A stretch of DNA of 64,000 bases from contig NC_064044.1 in the NCBI RefSeq assembly GCF_932526225.1, positions 9,164,801 to 9,228,800 on the forward strand. Direction: 5' to 3'. Positions 41,811 through 54,929 of the stretch are shown piece by piece (within the stretch, counting starts at the first letter, position 1; every line of letters starts with the position of its first letter). Both the position numbers and the translations under genes were made by a program. This stretch comes from Nematostella vectensis (lineage: Eukaryota; Cnidaria; Anthozoa; Actiniaria; Edwardsiidae). Below the pieces are notes generated by a model, which was given only the letters and a program-made list of their open reading frames with translations, did no database searches and was not told the DNA's origin.

Positions 41811-42075
41811 GAATTTACTTTTAACATGTTTCAAATTCCTTTAGATTAGTATCAATAGCTTGATAGTGATAATTGACTTAAGTTTAGCGTCCTTTACCAT
41901 TTCCCAGGAAGATTAGTTTCTAAATTTGACAGGACGCTGTGGAATTTACTTTCAACATGTTTCCAATTCCTTTAGATTAGTATCAATAGCTTGATAGTGA
42001 TAATTGACTTAAGTTTAGCGTCCTTTACCATTTCCCAGGAAGATTAGTTTCTAAATTTGACAGGACGCTGTGGAC
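41811..42075. repeat. Direct duplication, 130-bp period
   Basis: Two near-identical copies starting 'ggaatttacttt.aacatgtt' at 41811 and 41941, each ending 'gacaggacgctgtgg'. Confidence 0.9.
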
Positions 42076-42129
42076 GCTGAGTTATTTGAACGGTAGTAAA
42101 TGTTAGCGTCCCTAGAAAAATGCGCGTCC

Positions 42130-42450
42130 CCCAGCGAGTATAAAAGCGGCTGTTTTTACAGTATCTGTTAGTTTTTTTTTTTTTAGTACCGTTGAGCAAA
42201 GGAGGCGCATTGCTTGCGCGGCGTGATGCGGGAGCGAGATATGCAGTTGCTCAGGGAAGACAGTCAGCAGAGATAAGCTACAAGCTTAGAGCGCTGTCCG
42301 TACGGGCCTGTCATGCCAGTTGTGTTCAGTTTGATTTACCGGTTCTAAGTACTTTGTTTTTAAAACTAGCCTTTGGTTTAGGTTACCTTTTCTCGTGATT
42401 TGACTATGTTTGTTATCACTTGAAAGTTATTATTTAATTTGTTAATAAAT
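42130..42450 (+). promoter_or_regulatory. TATA-containing segment, function unknown
   Basis: 'agtataaaagcggc' at about 42137 is followed by a T-rich stretch and, 300 bases on, by 'ttaataaatcc' (a polyadenylation-type signal). This promoter-to-poly(A) spacing could be a solo LTR or a small transcript; no coding frame is convincing. Confidence 0.2.
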
Positions 42451-42464
42451 CCTTATAAAAAGCT

Positions 42465-42590
42465 GTCGATCATGAGATTTAAAAAATTAGGCAGACACCA
42501 TGCTTTAATTTCCAGCGCTTTATCTTTTATCGGCCGCGAAAGTCACGTAGATTTTCTGCGATTGAGATCTTTAGCAGCACCCGCAAGTAC
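42465..42590. repeat. Dispersed repeat, copy at 43412-43520
   Basis: Both copies share 'gtcgatcatga', 'ggcagacaccatg', 'cgaccgcgaaagt' (variant) and 'gattttctgcga..gagatct'. About 85% alike by eye. Identity unknown. Confidence 0.7.
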
Positions 42591-42692
42591 TGCTGGGTAT
42601 GAGTATCTGCCTTTAACAAAAATAAAGGCGCTAAATTGACAGATTTACTGCTATATTTAAACAAACCATTGCATGATTGATCTTGTAAATCC

Positions 42693-42834
42693 AGGGGCGT
42701 AGCCAAGGGGTGGCCTAGCCCCCCCTACTTTTAGCCTCCAAAAATACAGTAGACGTATAAGACATAAAATACAGGAGAAAATGCCTTGAAAGTCCCTTTT
42801 GGGCCCCCTCCTGTTAAAAATCCTGGCTACGCCG
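42693..42834. mobile_element. MITE, ends GGGGCGTAGCC / GGCTACGCC
   Basis: 142 bases with inverted ends and G/C-rich flanking core ('tagcccccccta', 'gggccccctcc'). Related by its end motif to the other small elements of the window. Confidence 0.7.
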
Positions 42835-44650
42835 TTGCGATCGTTCACTTTATACTCTAGTTTAAGATAAACGAGGAGACGAATAAATCCTTGTAATTGA
42901 AATAAAGTCGTTAATTTATTATAAACTAAAAGAAAGACAAGCATTCAACACAGTGTTCTCTATGACATACACACGATAGTTCCCAGCGAGAGAAGAACAG
43001 GAGAAAATAAAATATGCGGAAATACATACGTTTGGTTTTTACCGTTGAAGTGATTTTGTGAGACATTGCGCATGTAAATAATATCATTGAGGTAAACGGC
43101 TGGCACTAAAATAAACAAATTAAACGTTTTTTTGTGAATTTTTATCAAAACCGTTCCTCTCACGAAAGAAAACTACTTTTTCATTTACAGAAAAAAAAAA
43201 TCCTGGATTTCACCCTGCGAGCTTTCTCTTCTGTGACTCTTTGATCGTAGTCATTCGCGTCTGTGTGTCGCGTAGCTGAGTTGTTTTACACCGCGCACAC
43301 ACCGAATCGCGATAAACAGACCAATGTAAAGAGAGACCCAAGGGAAAAGCCTTAGCTAGCAGGGTAACTGGATTTTCGACGATTGAGCACATTGTTACGA
43401 GCACAAACAATCTGTCGATCATGAAATCCGATCTCAAAAATTGGGCAGACACCATGATTTAATTCCATCGACCGCGAAAGTAACGTGGATTTTCTGCGAT
43501 AGAGATCTTAGGCAGCACCTAGGATAGAAGATAGGCAAAATGTCGACTTACAATAGAATTTTTTTTTTGAAAGCAGTAAAAATCACTAAAAAGCGGGAGA
43601 TTTTGTGCTCAACGCGGGAGAGCAAGAGAAGGGGTCCACAATCTTGAGATGGCATCCGATCATCGAACGGATCGGATTTTTCGCGATGTGAACACCGAGT
43701 ACCGCCTGAAAGCAGGCTTTGACACTAACAAACACAAATACTGCAGACTTAGCAAAAGTGATTTATTCCCCAATCTTCGGCACATTAACAAAGTAGCTGG
43801 TGCTCGCACACAGGGATGACAGGGCCAAGAAGCAGATATGTATAGTACATGATATAAATATAACACTTAAATACCCTGCTCCCTATAGTGCAAATGTCAA
43901 ACTTCGAATAGAAATAAAGTAGAACCATGCTGTAAGACACCTTATTTCGTATTACAGCGGCTTTCGTGTTCTGCGAACTCTCACCGACGATGTCCAATAG
44001 CGAAACTTAAATTATTGATGAGAGCTCGCATAATGTTGAAAACGGCTTAAAGAACAGCGCGAAAAGGACTCGCCTAGGTTAAAACGTTGTCCCTAATAAC
44101 AAGGTTCCGCTGTACCAATTTACTACCTAATTAAGAAATACATGGAACAACGATGTCCTTAAAAACGAGGTTCGAATTTATGTTATATACTAATTAAATG
44201 AAAATGGAAGTATTTAACTTGTGACCTATAAAACTAACAAGCGTTTTTTCGTGTTTTTTACCTTTTAGCTGACTTATAGCAAAATAAACTCCGATTATTA
44301 TACTGATAAATAACATATATCTATAGGATGAAAAACGCTTTGCATGAAAGCAATAAAAATTAGGGCAATAAATCCTAAACTGGGTATATTATGTATTTCG
44401 AATTCTGAATCAATCCATATGCTTGTACTCGACAATTTGACAGCATGGCAAAATAGAATCCATATTCCATAGGAAATAAAGTTTTTCGCAAACTTCCTGT
44501 GCATGCCTCTATCTCTCTCATTGTCTCTTTCAATCATTTCTTTTTATCATTTAGCTATAACAGTCAAAACTAAGTCTACCACAGGAAGCCCAAAATTGTT
44601 CTTTTTTCTGAATCTTCGTACTGCCTCTCCAAGCATAAATAAAGCCATCA
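42835..44650. other. No gene seen
   Basis: AT-rich sequence downstream of TMEM205, apart from the second copy of the dispersed repeat at 43412-43520. Short open frames show no recognisable motif. Confidence 0.5.
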
Positions 44651-44660
44651 AAAGGTTCTA

Positions 44661-44930
44661 ACAAAGACCACTATGCAATTAGCGATCGCTACGACCAATA
44701 CTTTGCGCTTACAAAGACCACTATCCATAAGCGATCGTTATGACCATATCACTTTGCGCTCACAGAGACCACTATACCTTAAGCGATCGCTTCGTCCATC
44801 ACTTTACGTTCAAAAGGACCACTATACCATGAGCGATCGCTACGACCATCACTTTGCGCCCACAAGGACCACTATGCCATGAGCGATCGCCACGATCATC
44901 ACCTAGCTTTCACAAAGACCACTATTTAAT
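44661..44930. repeat. 50-bp minisatellite
   Basis: Five units containing 'aagaccactat', 'gcgatcgc' and 'gaccatcactttgcg', with the octamer at about 44682, 44731, 44783, 44833 and 44883. Just downstream of the TMEM205 stop codon, probably within or near its 3' UTR. Confidence 0.88.
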
Positions 44931-44964
44931 TTGTTCAAACGTATGTCCTTATAATTGCGAAGAT

Positions 44965-46559
44965 TCAGAGAGTAACGTTGTGTGAAAGGCACCATAAGTG
45001 GACAAGACAGCCTGCGTAAGATAATATATTCATCATGGACGAGAAACCATGTATACACGCGAACTTGTGGGTGATCTTCAGGTATTGCTCATCGTGCTTC
45101 AATTTCTCGTCCGGGATGGGACCAATTTCATTGCCGTATCCGCGCTCCCTCTCGAATGCGTACCTAAGATGCATAAGCACCGTGGTATTTGGTTCCAGGT
45201 ACATGTAGTTCAGCATACATGAGAGCAACGAGACAGATAAACCAGCAACCTGAGGATAGGAAAAAAACATAAAAAATATTGTTGGGATCGATAATCGTCA
45301 ACAGAAACAACGAAAGCTTTCATAAAACCAACCTTCATTGAACACAGGGTGGTAAAGGGTTTTTTCGTGAAACGAGATTTGGCCATTTTTCACCCTCCGA
45401 GAAACGTGAAATCGTCCATTTCGACGTCCGTGAAACGTGATTTAGAAGTTTCAAGTCTCCGTGAATCGAGATTTATCTCAAGTTTTTGAGTGTGTTGAAC
45501 GGAGAATCATGTGACCTTTCCAAAATAGATAGATATGTGATGTCGCATGCAATTAAACACAAGTATTTTGGATTTTCGACGCGGGTACTACTGTATTGGC
45601 GATTTTTGGACGTGATATTATGGTATTTGCGGGTTTTGGACGCGATAGTTACAGTTTTTCAAAACGTGAAATGTGAAAAGGCCATATTATTAAGTCCCTA
45701 TTATAACTTCTTCAGTAGAACTACATTAAAACCCGAGGAACAAAGGGAAGACATTCTAGTTTCAATTTCACATATAATCACGAAAAACAAGAAAAAAAAA
45801 TCAAAACATAACAGCAGCAATAACAACAACAACAAACAAGATAAAACTAATATCCTCTTTTTGATTAACAGTTTAATGGTCCTCGTTAGCCACACGCTTG
45901 TTGTTTTAAACAGTTAGACAAATAACATGCAGAAATCTAAAAAAAAAAATGCTTAACTAGATTAACTAAATCTAATTAACTTAACTAGATTAACTAAATC
46001 TAAAAATCGAAAACGCACAAAAGCTTCATCAAATAAGCACAATTTACACAGGAACCTCATTAAAACATTTCAAAATGCTAATATCACAAAGATGATAAAG
46101 TAAGGGAGTGTTTCATACCTGTAATTTTTCGTTGGTGACCCATTGTTGGGCAGGATGCATAACACAGAAGGTTGCCAAGGCAACGGCAGAGCAGCAGACA
46201 CCAGACATGAAGTACTTAGGGAAGAGTATACTTTGGAGTTCGCCGAAGGCGTGTCTGGGCATGTTGAAATACATCGTGGCGCCTGCAGAACAAACGAGCC
46301 ATACAGTAAGACACGTGGTAAGATACGTGATAGAAAAATGGACATTTCGCCTTGTCAATGGCAGACCAGACTCTATAAAAAGGGGGGGAGGGGAGGGGAG
46401 GGGAGAGCAGGGGGAAGCTGGACAATGACAAGTTTCATCGTTCATATGGCCGTAGCAAACCTCGAATTATTTTTTTTTGGAGGGGGGGCGGGACCATACA
46501 GAAACATCAAGAAAACAATGGGGGCACAGGTCATTTTCTTATAATTCTTGAAAGTATTG

Positions 46560-46590
<31 letters not shown>

Positions 46591-47365
46591 GGGGAAGGGG
46601 GTAGGTGTCCCCAGTGCCCCATCCTCTGCTACGGCCCTGCGTATGTACTGTAATCTCATCCACTCATCTCTAGCATTAGGTATGTCCTCTGAATGAGCTT
46701 ATGGGGCGAATATATTTGTGTTGTAAGGACTAGTACTAATGAAAATGTACCAACTAATCTTTCGGTTTGATTTCCCCTGGGTCAAGCATAATGGGCTACA
46801 ATGGTCTTTTCAGCACAAAGTACACCGACCAATTGGGACTTTTGGTTTGAGCGTCGAAGAACAATCCGTTATCAAGAAGTCGTACATGAGAGCTTGAAAA
46901 AGGGGCAGTTGGAGTATTTAGAGATGGACTTAAACAGAAATCACTCAATGTAAGTATATTCATAGAATTGACTTTGGTTCTTTTAAGCTTGACTTTAAAC
47001 CGAAGGTTTTAGTTATCAGACCTCATGAAATCCGGAGTGAACTGGTGTTTGTTTTGTTAAAAAGACAGTTTACATCCTACAAATAGCCCTCGAGCCCTAT
47101 CAATATCACGCTTATTGTCTAGACAACCCAAAGGGCTGAAAGAGGTTTGATGCTCTAGCAATGTTAACTGTCTCCAGTGATGTAAAGAGAAGAATTTCTC
47201 GCGCTTTAATCCATGAGATACGCACTTAAACGCACGATGATGTGCACAATGCAAATTCAATCCGTGACATAGAGGGCTTTTTTCGCGCCTTTTCTCACTA
47301 CTATAATTCTGCGTTTGCGTTTGGGGGGGAGGTGTGCGAAATCCGAAAAAGTGGACCTCACTTTT

Positions 47366-47398
<33 letters not shown>

Positions 47399-49048
47399 GT
47401 AAAAGATTTTTTCATGCCTTTGCAGTAGTATCTCCACGGGATGTTTACTGTCGCATTTGGCTACATACCATACTAGCTTATGCTTTATAGTTTTGTCTAC
47501 AAATAGCACGTCTATTGAGAACCGAAAGTCGACCTTCGGCCGTTGTGTGTGTCATTTCGTGATTCCCTGACAAGTTATACAGCAGCTTTGTCGACTTCAA
47601 AATGTCATGTTCAAACATTTTTCAAATATATTTTAACGCTTCTTACTTATCTGCCCTAAGCTTAGTTTCGAAGCCTTTTTGAGCAAAAGGTCAATTACAT
47701 ATTTGCCCAAGTTAAACGGGTGTAGCAGAGGAATGAGCATTTCCGGTTTTAAGGGGCTCCCATGATAGAGGACCAGCCATGTGGTCGTGACCCTTAAGTC
47801 TTTGTGAGTATGAGTTCGAGTGCTTGCCGACAAAAACGTTCAAAATTAGCGCGCGATATTGATAAGACAAAATTTCATTGCGTTATCTACTCGGAAAAGC
47901 CGAAACTTGGGATCGTTATCTACGATAATAGTCAAAAGATCCAAAACTGGCTGAATTTGCGCAAGCTATTTCACGACAGTAAAGATTGACAGACTTGAAG
48001 AGCATTGAACTTATCAGCTAAACATTCATGAACGGACTAGATTGATCGGTAAAAAAATAAAGCTGTGGCTCACGTTAAACTCACGTAAATACCATGTGAC
48101 ATCCGACGACGATGTTCCGTAAGTCAATCAATTTACTGCTGAATTTGACGTTTCGCGACAGCGTAGATTTCAACATTAATTTCTCGTCTGGAAATGGCGC
48201 GCAGTGTCATGCCCAATTCAACCAATCAATTTCCATGCTGTTATGCAGTCAAATAATGGCGAAACAGTAAATGCATAAACATAAAAGACATTGATTGGTT
48301 TAGATGGTTGCTTGACTACGCGCTATTCATAAACCTTACAAGTATTAAAGAATTTTCGGCGGAAACTTTGAGCTCGCGTGGAGCGCTGTGTGCCGATTGG
48401 ACTTTGTCATTTCGTGATTCCCTGACAAGTTATACAGCAGCTTTGTCGACTTTAAATATATTTTAACGCTTCTTACTTATCTGCCCTAAGGCTTAGTTTC
48501 GAAGCCAAGGCTAAAACAAGATTTATATTTTGACAAGAGATAATAATATTCTGACTGGGTGCAGGATAATCGCCATTGTTCATTGTGGGATTGCATTCAA
48601 TCGTGAATGCCCGAAAAAGTAAGCTAAAAGTTTGATAAAATTGTGCACTACAAAATCTACAACCTTTTCAATAAAACTCAATCGTTAAAACAAGTGATAA
48701 CTACTACCAAGATGCGTCTAAGAATAATGTTTTGCACGTTTGATAAAAAAAGAGAAACCATTGAAAAAGAAACTCTGAAGGATTTAAGGATTTGCCTCCC
48801 TTCCCTTCCCTTGGCTGAAAAAAAGAGACCAAAGAAAAAGTAAAAAAAATTCACTTACCAGCAATAAACGTTGCCCAGAACTGTATTCCAATCCAAGTAC
48901 CAAAGGAAAACACATGCGCAAATTTTGTGAGGATGGATAAAAGCGCCCCTGTACGTATTTCTTCTGAAATTCTTGAAGAGAAGCTCACAGCGAGAATGAG
49001 GACGACAAAAGACGTGAGGTAGGGGCAAAGGCGCGTCGTCATATTCAT
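44965..49048 (-). CDS. TMEM205 homologue (3 exons, 212 aa)
   Basis: Multi-pass membrane protein of the TMEM205/DUF4149 family, reported in vesicle membranes and cisplatin resistance in mammals; molecular activity is not established. Exons on the minus strand: 49048-48859, 46282-46119, 45249-44965; GT-AG junctions, phases 1 and 0, 639 bases in total. Exon 1 carries an N-terminal hydrophobic segment ('SFVVLILAVSF') and 'KFAHVFSFGTWIGIQFWATF'; exon 2 'YFNMPRHAFGELQSILFPKY'; exon 3 'LNYMYLEPNTTVLMHLRYAF' and 'FACIHGFSSMMNILSYAG'. These match the family in order and spacing. It is about 23 residues longer than the human protein at the N terminus. The start is the first ATG of the exon; a second ATG lies two codons later. 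Introns contain MITEs and poly-G. Confidence 0.88.
46448..46636. mobile_element. MITE with poly-G core, ends GGCCGTAGCA / TGCTACGGCC
   Basis: 189 bases with 10-base perfect inverted ends; the right half contains '(tg)n' then about 20 G (46576-46594). In TMEM205 intron 1. Confidence 0.75.
46814..46949 (+). CDS. Candidate orphan exon (45 codons)
   Basis: 'ttttcag' acceptor, 136 open bases and 'aat/gtaagt' donor. The open frame reads 'STPTNWDFWFERRTIRYQEV' then 'LEYLEMDLNRNHS', a protein-like composition, while the other two frames are closed. It lies antisense within TMEM205 intron 1. I see no neighbouring exons and do not recognise the family. Confidence 0.25.
47080..47545. mobile_element. 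Truncated, inverted relative of the 57388 MITE, with long poly-G
   Basis: Shares with 57430-57660, in reverse orientation, 'ctacaaatagcacgtctatt', 'gaaccgaaagt', 'gtggacct' and 'ctccac.ggatgttta'. A run of about 29 G spans 47370-47398, where the 57388 copy has poly-C. Confidence 0.65.
47552..47677. repeat. Dispersed repeat, copy at 48407-48507
   Basis: 'gtcatttcgtgattccctga', 'caagttatacagcagctttg' and 'cttacttatctgccctaag' are shared by both copies; the second lacks about 20 bases. In TMEM205 intron 1. Confidence 0.8.
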
Positions 49049-52000
49049 CAAGATAACTTTTGTTAAGGCTTGTTTGCTTGAGTTGTGATTTCTCACTCGA
49101 GTCGACTGTACTGCGGTTCGCTTTACGGCGTTGCCGAATTTATAGTTTTACCCGGCGACACATGGCGAAGCATGCGTAGAATCATGCCCCCTCTCACAGA
49201 CGCAATCATCACTTATGACGTGTCTAAGCAAATAAGTCAAACAGAGCTAGGGAACACGAGACTCAGAATCTAAGCAAGATAAACCGGAAATAATTTTCTT
49301 CCTAACGTTTGGGTACTTCATCCCGATTGATCTTACACCAAAGTAGAAATTATTATTTTTAAAAAGTCATGTTTTAGTTGTTGTTTAAACAGATAGCCTG
49401 CTTCGAAGCGGAGGAATCTTAAGCGCGAATTGTTTAAGTCTAAAAGTCGCTTAAATTAAATTAAACATTTTTTTGTTTTGGAGATAAACAGCATTGACTG
49501 ACAAAAAAAAGAATGCTGCGACAGATCTGACGGTGTGATGACCTGGTAATACAAGTAACATTGAGTGATCTCTAGACGAATAGAGAAGAAAAGACCGTCA
49601 TCAAAATGTCGACATTGTTCCTCTAAAATAAAGAAGAGCATTGAACATCAAACTTGCTGAGTATTACGAAAATTTCCCAATCTACAGATGAGCTTTTCCT
49701 TAATAAAAGTCACGAAATGTTATATGTGTTTAGAATTTTAATTTGGCTGCTATCACGTTAGATGGTGTGCTGGGATCTCTTTGATGATACTGGATTAAAT
49801 CATACGCCAACAGTCGGGAAACACAAATTATTGAACGATAAAAAAGTCGGCACTCTGTCTAGACGTCATCTCTTGCGTCATAATGTATTTCTCACTTTTC
49901 TAATTCATTTCTGACTAACTAGTACATCGTTATCGACAACTTAACCTTTGGATAACCGTGCTATTTGAACGTTGATCTTAATTAAAAAATATATTTAAAA
50001 AACAGCAATGCTGCAGTGACAGTGTGTGTGTTGCTCTAATTCTTATAGACAAGATGATGAATGGGACGCCTTTTCTTAATTTCGAACTACTACAAAATTT
50101 GATTCCAAGATAAGGAAATGCGCAAGAAATCCAACAACGAGTCACATAGTTAAATTAAGTCCTTTTTTGTAGCCCAAGAAGCCCTATTTGTCCCACATGG
50201 AAGAACAAAATGGAACTCATTGCGTGATTTGCGCGCGTAAGGACGTTATCAGGATAGGGCAGTCACGCAAAAGCCGATTTCTCTGGAGCGGATTTGTGTC
50301 ATTAAACGTTACAAATGCAAAGAACTGGCTAGTCTAGCGATGAGGGACCTGGTTTAGGCACGCCCGCAAATCTACTTAGACTCTTAACCGCAAAGATATC
50401 GACATACATACTCTGAATAGACATTTCAATAGAGCTGAACCTGGGTTGTTTTGAATTGCTTTAAAGGCAAACTTCTACAATGTCTTGAACATTTCAAGAA
50501 CGTCTTAGACTGATAAGGGCACACTAGAGTGGTGGTATCCTGTACTTAGAACTCTAAAGATGAGATCTTTGTCCTGACTACAACCTCCTGATACAAATCT
50601 TAGTGATTAACCTAAAGTCAAAACTCTGCACAGAGCGAGAAAATAACTCACTTGGAGCAACAATGCTCAAAGCTTAACATTTCTTGTTGGGTAAAATGTT
50701 TAATTAAATGCTTTTTATACCCTGCTTGCATGCTTTTTTCTCTGAATTTCGCTGGGTTTTGGTTTGGAGATCCAGAGAAAAGAGGCCATGAGATAAAAAG
50801 GCAGTCTATGTAGAAACAGTACGTCCAGCTACGTCAAACTATTATTTTATAAAATATCATCTTGTGTGGTTCACATTACTTCTGACACCCCCAAGTCGAA
50901 ATATCAGTCATCATGCGTAACAATTTTTGAAAAGACGGGATAGGTCGTCATTGATGGATATCGAAGCACGCACAAAAATGGTTTATTCGGTATGGCGAAG
51001 CCTGCTCTGGTGGTTTAGTTATCGGTAGCTGCTGAAGAAGGCGCTTGTATTGAAAAAGATAAGTGGATTTGTTATCATCCAAAAAAAAAAAAAAAACCCG
51101 CAAGATGCGCGGGCTTTGTTTAGCGCCGGGGTAATTTGCCGCATACCACGTCTGCAAACCGTTCAGTGACAACCAGTATACCTCAAAGATAACTTCTTTT
51201 GTTTGGAGTCTTCTATTTTGTTCTTTCCATATAGGTAAATAACATTGTATAATAATATCAAATAACTATAAGATCGCTTTCTTTTATAGATTCAATATTT
51301 CTGCGCTAGGTTGAAGCCTGAATTAAATCGTCCGGGGCCCCTGAATGATTCTCCAAATTGGAATATTCCTTGAAGTGCTTGCAAGTCAACTAACTAATGT
51401 TTACTAATTCTTAGTAAACATTCCCCGACTGCGCGCAGTTTTTTTTCTTATGCTTGCTAAATTGGCCGTCGACACATCACTCGATAGTCGGCTATATAAG
51501 AACCTTATTGACCGATGCAGAAGAGCAAAAAGATAGAACGATGGAAACTTGGGAAAGAATAATTTCAAAAATATTTTTGAATCTTTGAATGAAAGCTTCA
51601 CGAAATGGGGAATATCGAAGTGCGAAAAAATATTCACCAACTGACATACATAGCGAGGTGACGAATCTCCCTGCTCTCATTTTGACAAACGCAGTGAGAG
51701 AGAGAAAAACAAATAGCAAGAGGAATGAGAACTTGCACGTCTTCCAGCAACGTTGGCATGTTTGTATAACAATCCTCGCATTTTTCGCATAAAATACACT
51801 TTCTCTCTTTTCTCAGTTGAATGATTTTTAACTTTAATCCCGTCAGAAAAAAACAAAGCGAATACAAGGTTATCAAAACAACGGTTTCCCAAGTTCGTCA
51901 AAACACATTTAAATCTTCCAGTTCCGATTTATTGTGAATATTTTTACACCTTGATGTTACACTGTATCCGTCCAGATAATTGTTGGCTATAGTTTACAAA

Positions 52001-54809
52001 TTATACAAGGAATATTATTTTCATGGAGAAAATGGCGGGAACTTCTGTGAAGACTTACAATATCGTGTCTCCTTATACGGGCGGATTCCAGTTTCGTGTC
52101 TCATAAGTAAAAAAACAAAACCCTTATCATCCATTCATTTTATTGACAACTTGATTATTTCAAGAGCGAGCTAGTATGGAATTAGAATCCTAAATTATCA
52201 ACTTGATTTCGGGTCAAAATGGCTTCTTTACGTCTGTCGGAAGAAAGTACTTGAATCTTTCGACATATTATTTAAAGGTCTCTACACTTGTTGCGACGAA
52301 ACCATGGCTCAACCTAGAATAATCCTGACAAGTTCTCGGCATGAGGCTTAAAAACAAGAAGAGAAGTAAGCTCAAACAAGATAACGTCGCCTTCTATTCG
52401 GCAGCAGTTCTCAGTGTGTCATCAGACATTATAGAAACAACCAAATAGTAAATCAGCGCAGACCTTTATTGGAGGGTACCAAAAGTTCAAGTGCAGATTT
52501 ATCTTACTTTCAAGTCAATTTAAAGCTGTGTGGCGTTTTGACAACGTGGCAGTGTCGCAATGTTGCAACACTGCAACCAATATACGTACGAGTATGTCAT
52601 GCACAGTACGTTTAAATACAAGGGACGCTTGGCTAGAAAGAAACGGCAGGTGAAAGCAGGCTGCATGATGTAACAGGAGAGCCCAGAGAAAGTTTAATAT
52701 AAGCCTTTTTAAATAAACATGATTGTATTGAATTGTATAGGGGTCGGTAAAGGGTTGACTAAAAGACATTGAAACGACATTTCGAAGATAAGTTAGTGAA
52801 AATTGTTGGTTTACCAAATTCTCGAGGAAAGCAGATAAGGAGACATTCTCAAGTATGAAGCGTACAAAAGCACTTTCCAGAAAAATAATAATTATAATAA
52901 ATTTTATTTGCCTTGGTCATAAGCATATAAAATCAGAGTGGTAATGATTATTTCTCAGTCTATGAATACTATAGTCAGTATTTCTGACAACGACCGAATA
53001 CCGTTAAGGATCTAATTAACGGCCAGGGCTTTTATTAAATTTCGATGGTCCGAGGGTGGGGGGGGGGGGGGGGGGGGGGGGCGTTCAATAGATGATTAGA
53101 GATTGGTGTTCTTTGAAAACTCTAACAATATAACGAACCCAAGTGCAGTGGGGTTCTAGTCTCAGTCAGGATCATGTAGTCTCACCCAATAGAAGCCAAA
53201 CTCAGATTTATACCGAAATTCCTTGTGGTTTGTTTTTAAGCTGGGAGGGAGAGGGTAAGGGGGTGGGGGGCGTTAAGTAGAGGGGGGGGGGGGGGGGCGT
53301 TTGTTAGAGAGGGGCGTTCATTACAAACTTGTAAGGGCCGGGCGTTCATTAGATAGGAGGCCTTCTTTAGATAGAGGGAGTTTATTAGATCATTTACGGT
53401 AGTTTTAGAAACGCAGTTTTCCAATGTAGAGATAGAATAGTACCCTTTGCAACCGACCCTGAAAGGTCAACAATTTGAGTCGATTCCCATTTTTTGCTTA
53501 TATAACATATTAATTACTCTGGTTTGTTTTTTGCTTATAACATATTAATTACTCTGGTTTAACTGTTCACAGAATCATAAATGTATTCAGGGGTCAATTC
53601 AGAAGTCTGTTAGTCTATAGGATGTGATTCATCAAGCATTTTGTCCGCTGTTAGGTATTTTGATAATTCTTTATTATTTTAAATTCAATATTTAATTACA
53701 AAAATACCCAAAGACTTTGCGAGCGAGGGAGTTTTCAAACCCCATTGATTTGAGTAAACATGGTTGCTTCTAGATTTTATAAGTATTTTATCCACGTTAT
53801 CCAAAAACACGTGCGACTTATCATAATTACACAACTAAGCTCGACCGTTATGCAACAACCGCATAAGAGCGATCCCGGACCACATGATTTTCTTACAAGC
53901 GATAAGACAACGCATGAACGTGTAATATTCATGTACCGACGAACCTCTATAAAACAACCCTTATTGTGTTGGTGTTGTTGTCGGGTAATTCTTGAAGCAG
54001 TTTTGTGGGCACATTTCGTACCGAGCCTTATCAGTCCGATTGACGATTTTACGCTAGTACGTCAATCACATATTACGACATCATCACAAATAATCGGCGA
54101 TAATCTTGGTTCTAGATACTTCCATACAAGTTCAAGGCCATATTATATTAAAGTTTTGTGAGTTATTAAATGAGAAAACAATAGAGTTGACTTTGCCAGA
54201 GGCACGGGAGCGTAATGTTTTACAGTTGTTAGGAGATAAGCTTATCACATCAGGTCATTGTAAGCGAGTACACTAGTACACTCTTATCAATTGTGTAATT
54301 AAAAATAACACAGATATTCCCATGCACGTCGTATTGATATTCGGGATTGATAGTTTATACTTTACTCTTTATTTTTTAGCTTGGCTCATTTGGGTTTAAT
54401 GGTTATATTTTTCGCGAGGCAGGGTGACACAACTAAGTAAGGTGGCCCCCTGAATTGTACCCCAATGTGGAGCAGGTAACAGTGAGCCTGGCTGGTTCTC
54501 CAGTTCACTTCATTATCGACTTCTTGATTACAAATTGCTTGCAGAATTCAGCTGGTACTCGCAGGTGATCGCTAGAGACTGTATCTCGTGAACCTGATAC
54601 CATAACTTGGAATGATTACTGCCAAAGGGCTTATTACGCTCAAAGGGGGTTATTTTTCGCCTATTTCTTTTATCAAGTAAGAAATAGTATCATCATCACT
54701 GTGGTAAAGGATAGCTTGCTTAGGCTGCCAGGGGCCTGAATTGTTACAAATAAAAACCATGAAAGTAATAGTTTAAAGCGCTACCATGGCCACCATGACA
54801 AACGAAACA
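49049..54809. other. Gene-poor interval upstream of TMEM205
   Basis: No exon chain or conserved protein motif found. It holds poly-G tracts (53058-53081 and 53282-53297), a local 'gggcgttcattaga' repeat (53260-53395), and AT-rich sequence. A 133-codon frame at 53760-54161 starts with ATG but has no recognisable feature. The TMEM205 promoter should lie just right of 49048. Confidence 0.5.
51061..51120 (-). terminator. Terminator-like GC hairpin followed by 16 T
   Basis: On the minus strand 'aaagcccgcgcatcttgcgg' closes a 5-bp CCCGC/GCGGG stem, extended by A-T pairs, followed at once by 16 T. The shape is that of a bacterial intrinsic terminator, or a Pol III stop. No RNA gene is recognisable next to it; it may be coincidence. 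Confidence 0.25.
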
Positions 54810-54925
54810 CCGAGTGTGTGAAACATCCATTTCTATCGGCTGATTTGGAAAGCTATTGACAAAATTTTAATTGAATTTGTCAAATGAAGTAGAAAACTTT
54901 GTTTGTTATTTCGTGATATCACCAC
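54810..54925. repeat. Dispersed repeat, copy at 59320-59435
   Basis: 'catccatttctatcggctga' (variant in the second copy) and 'tttgtcaaatgaagtag.aaactttgttt' are shared. About 115 bases, no coding. Confidence 0.65.
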
Positions 54926-54929
54926 ATGA

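Noticed and set aside
44681-44892. GCGATCGC octamers resembling the cyanobacterial HIP1 repeat
   Set aside because: They occur only because the octamer is part of a local 50-bp tandem repeat.
45486-45917. 143-codon frame ending in Lys/Asn repeats
   Set aside because: Starts at TTG, crosses a 'cgtgaaacg' repeat and A-rich low complexity, and lies in a TMEM205 intron.
53760-54161. 133-codon frame beginning with ATG
   Set aside because: No motif, no biased codon use, no splice or promoter context; it may be chance.
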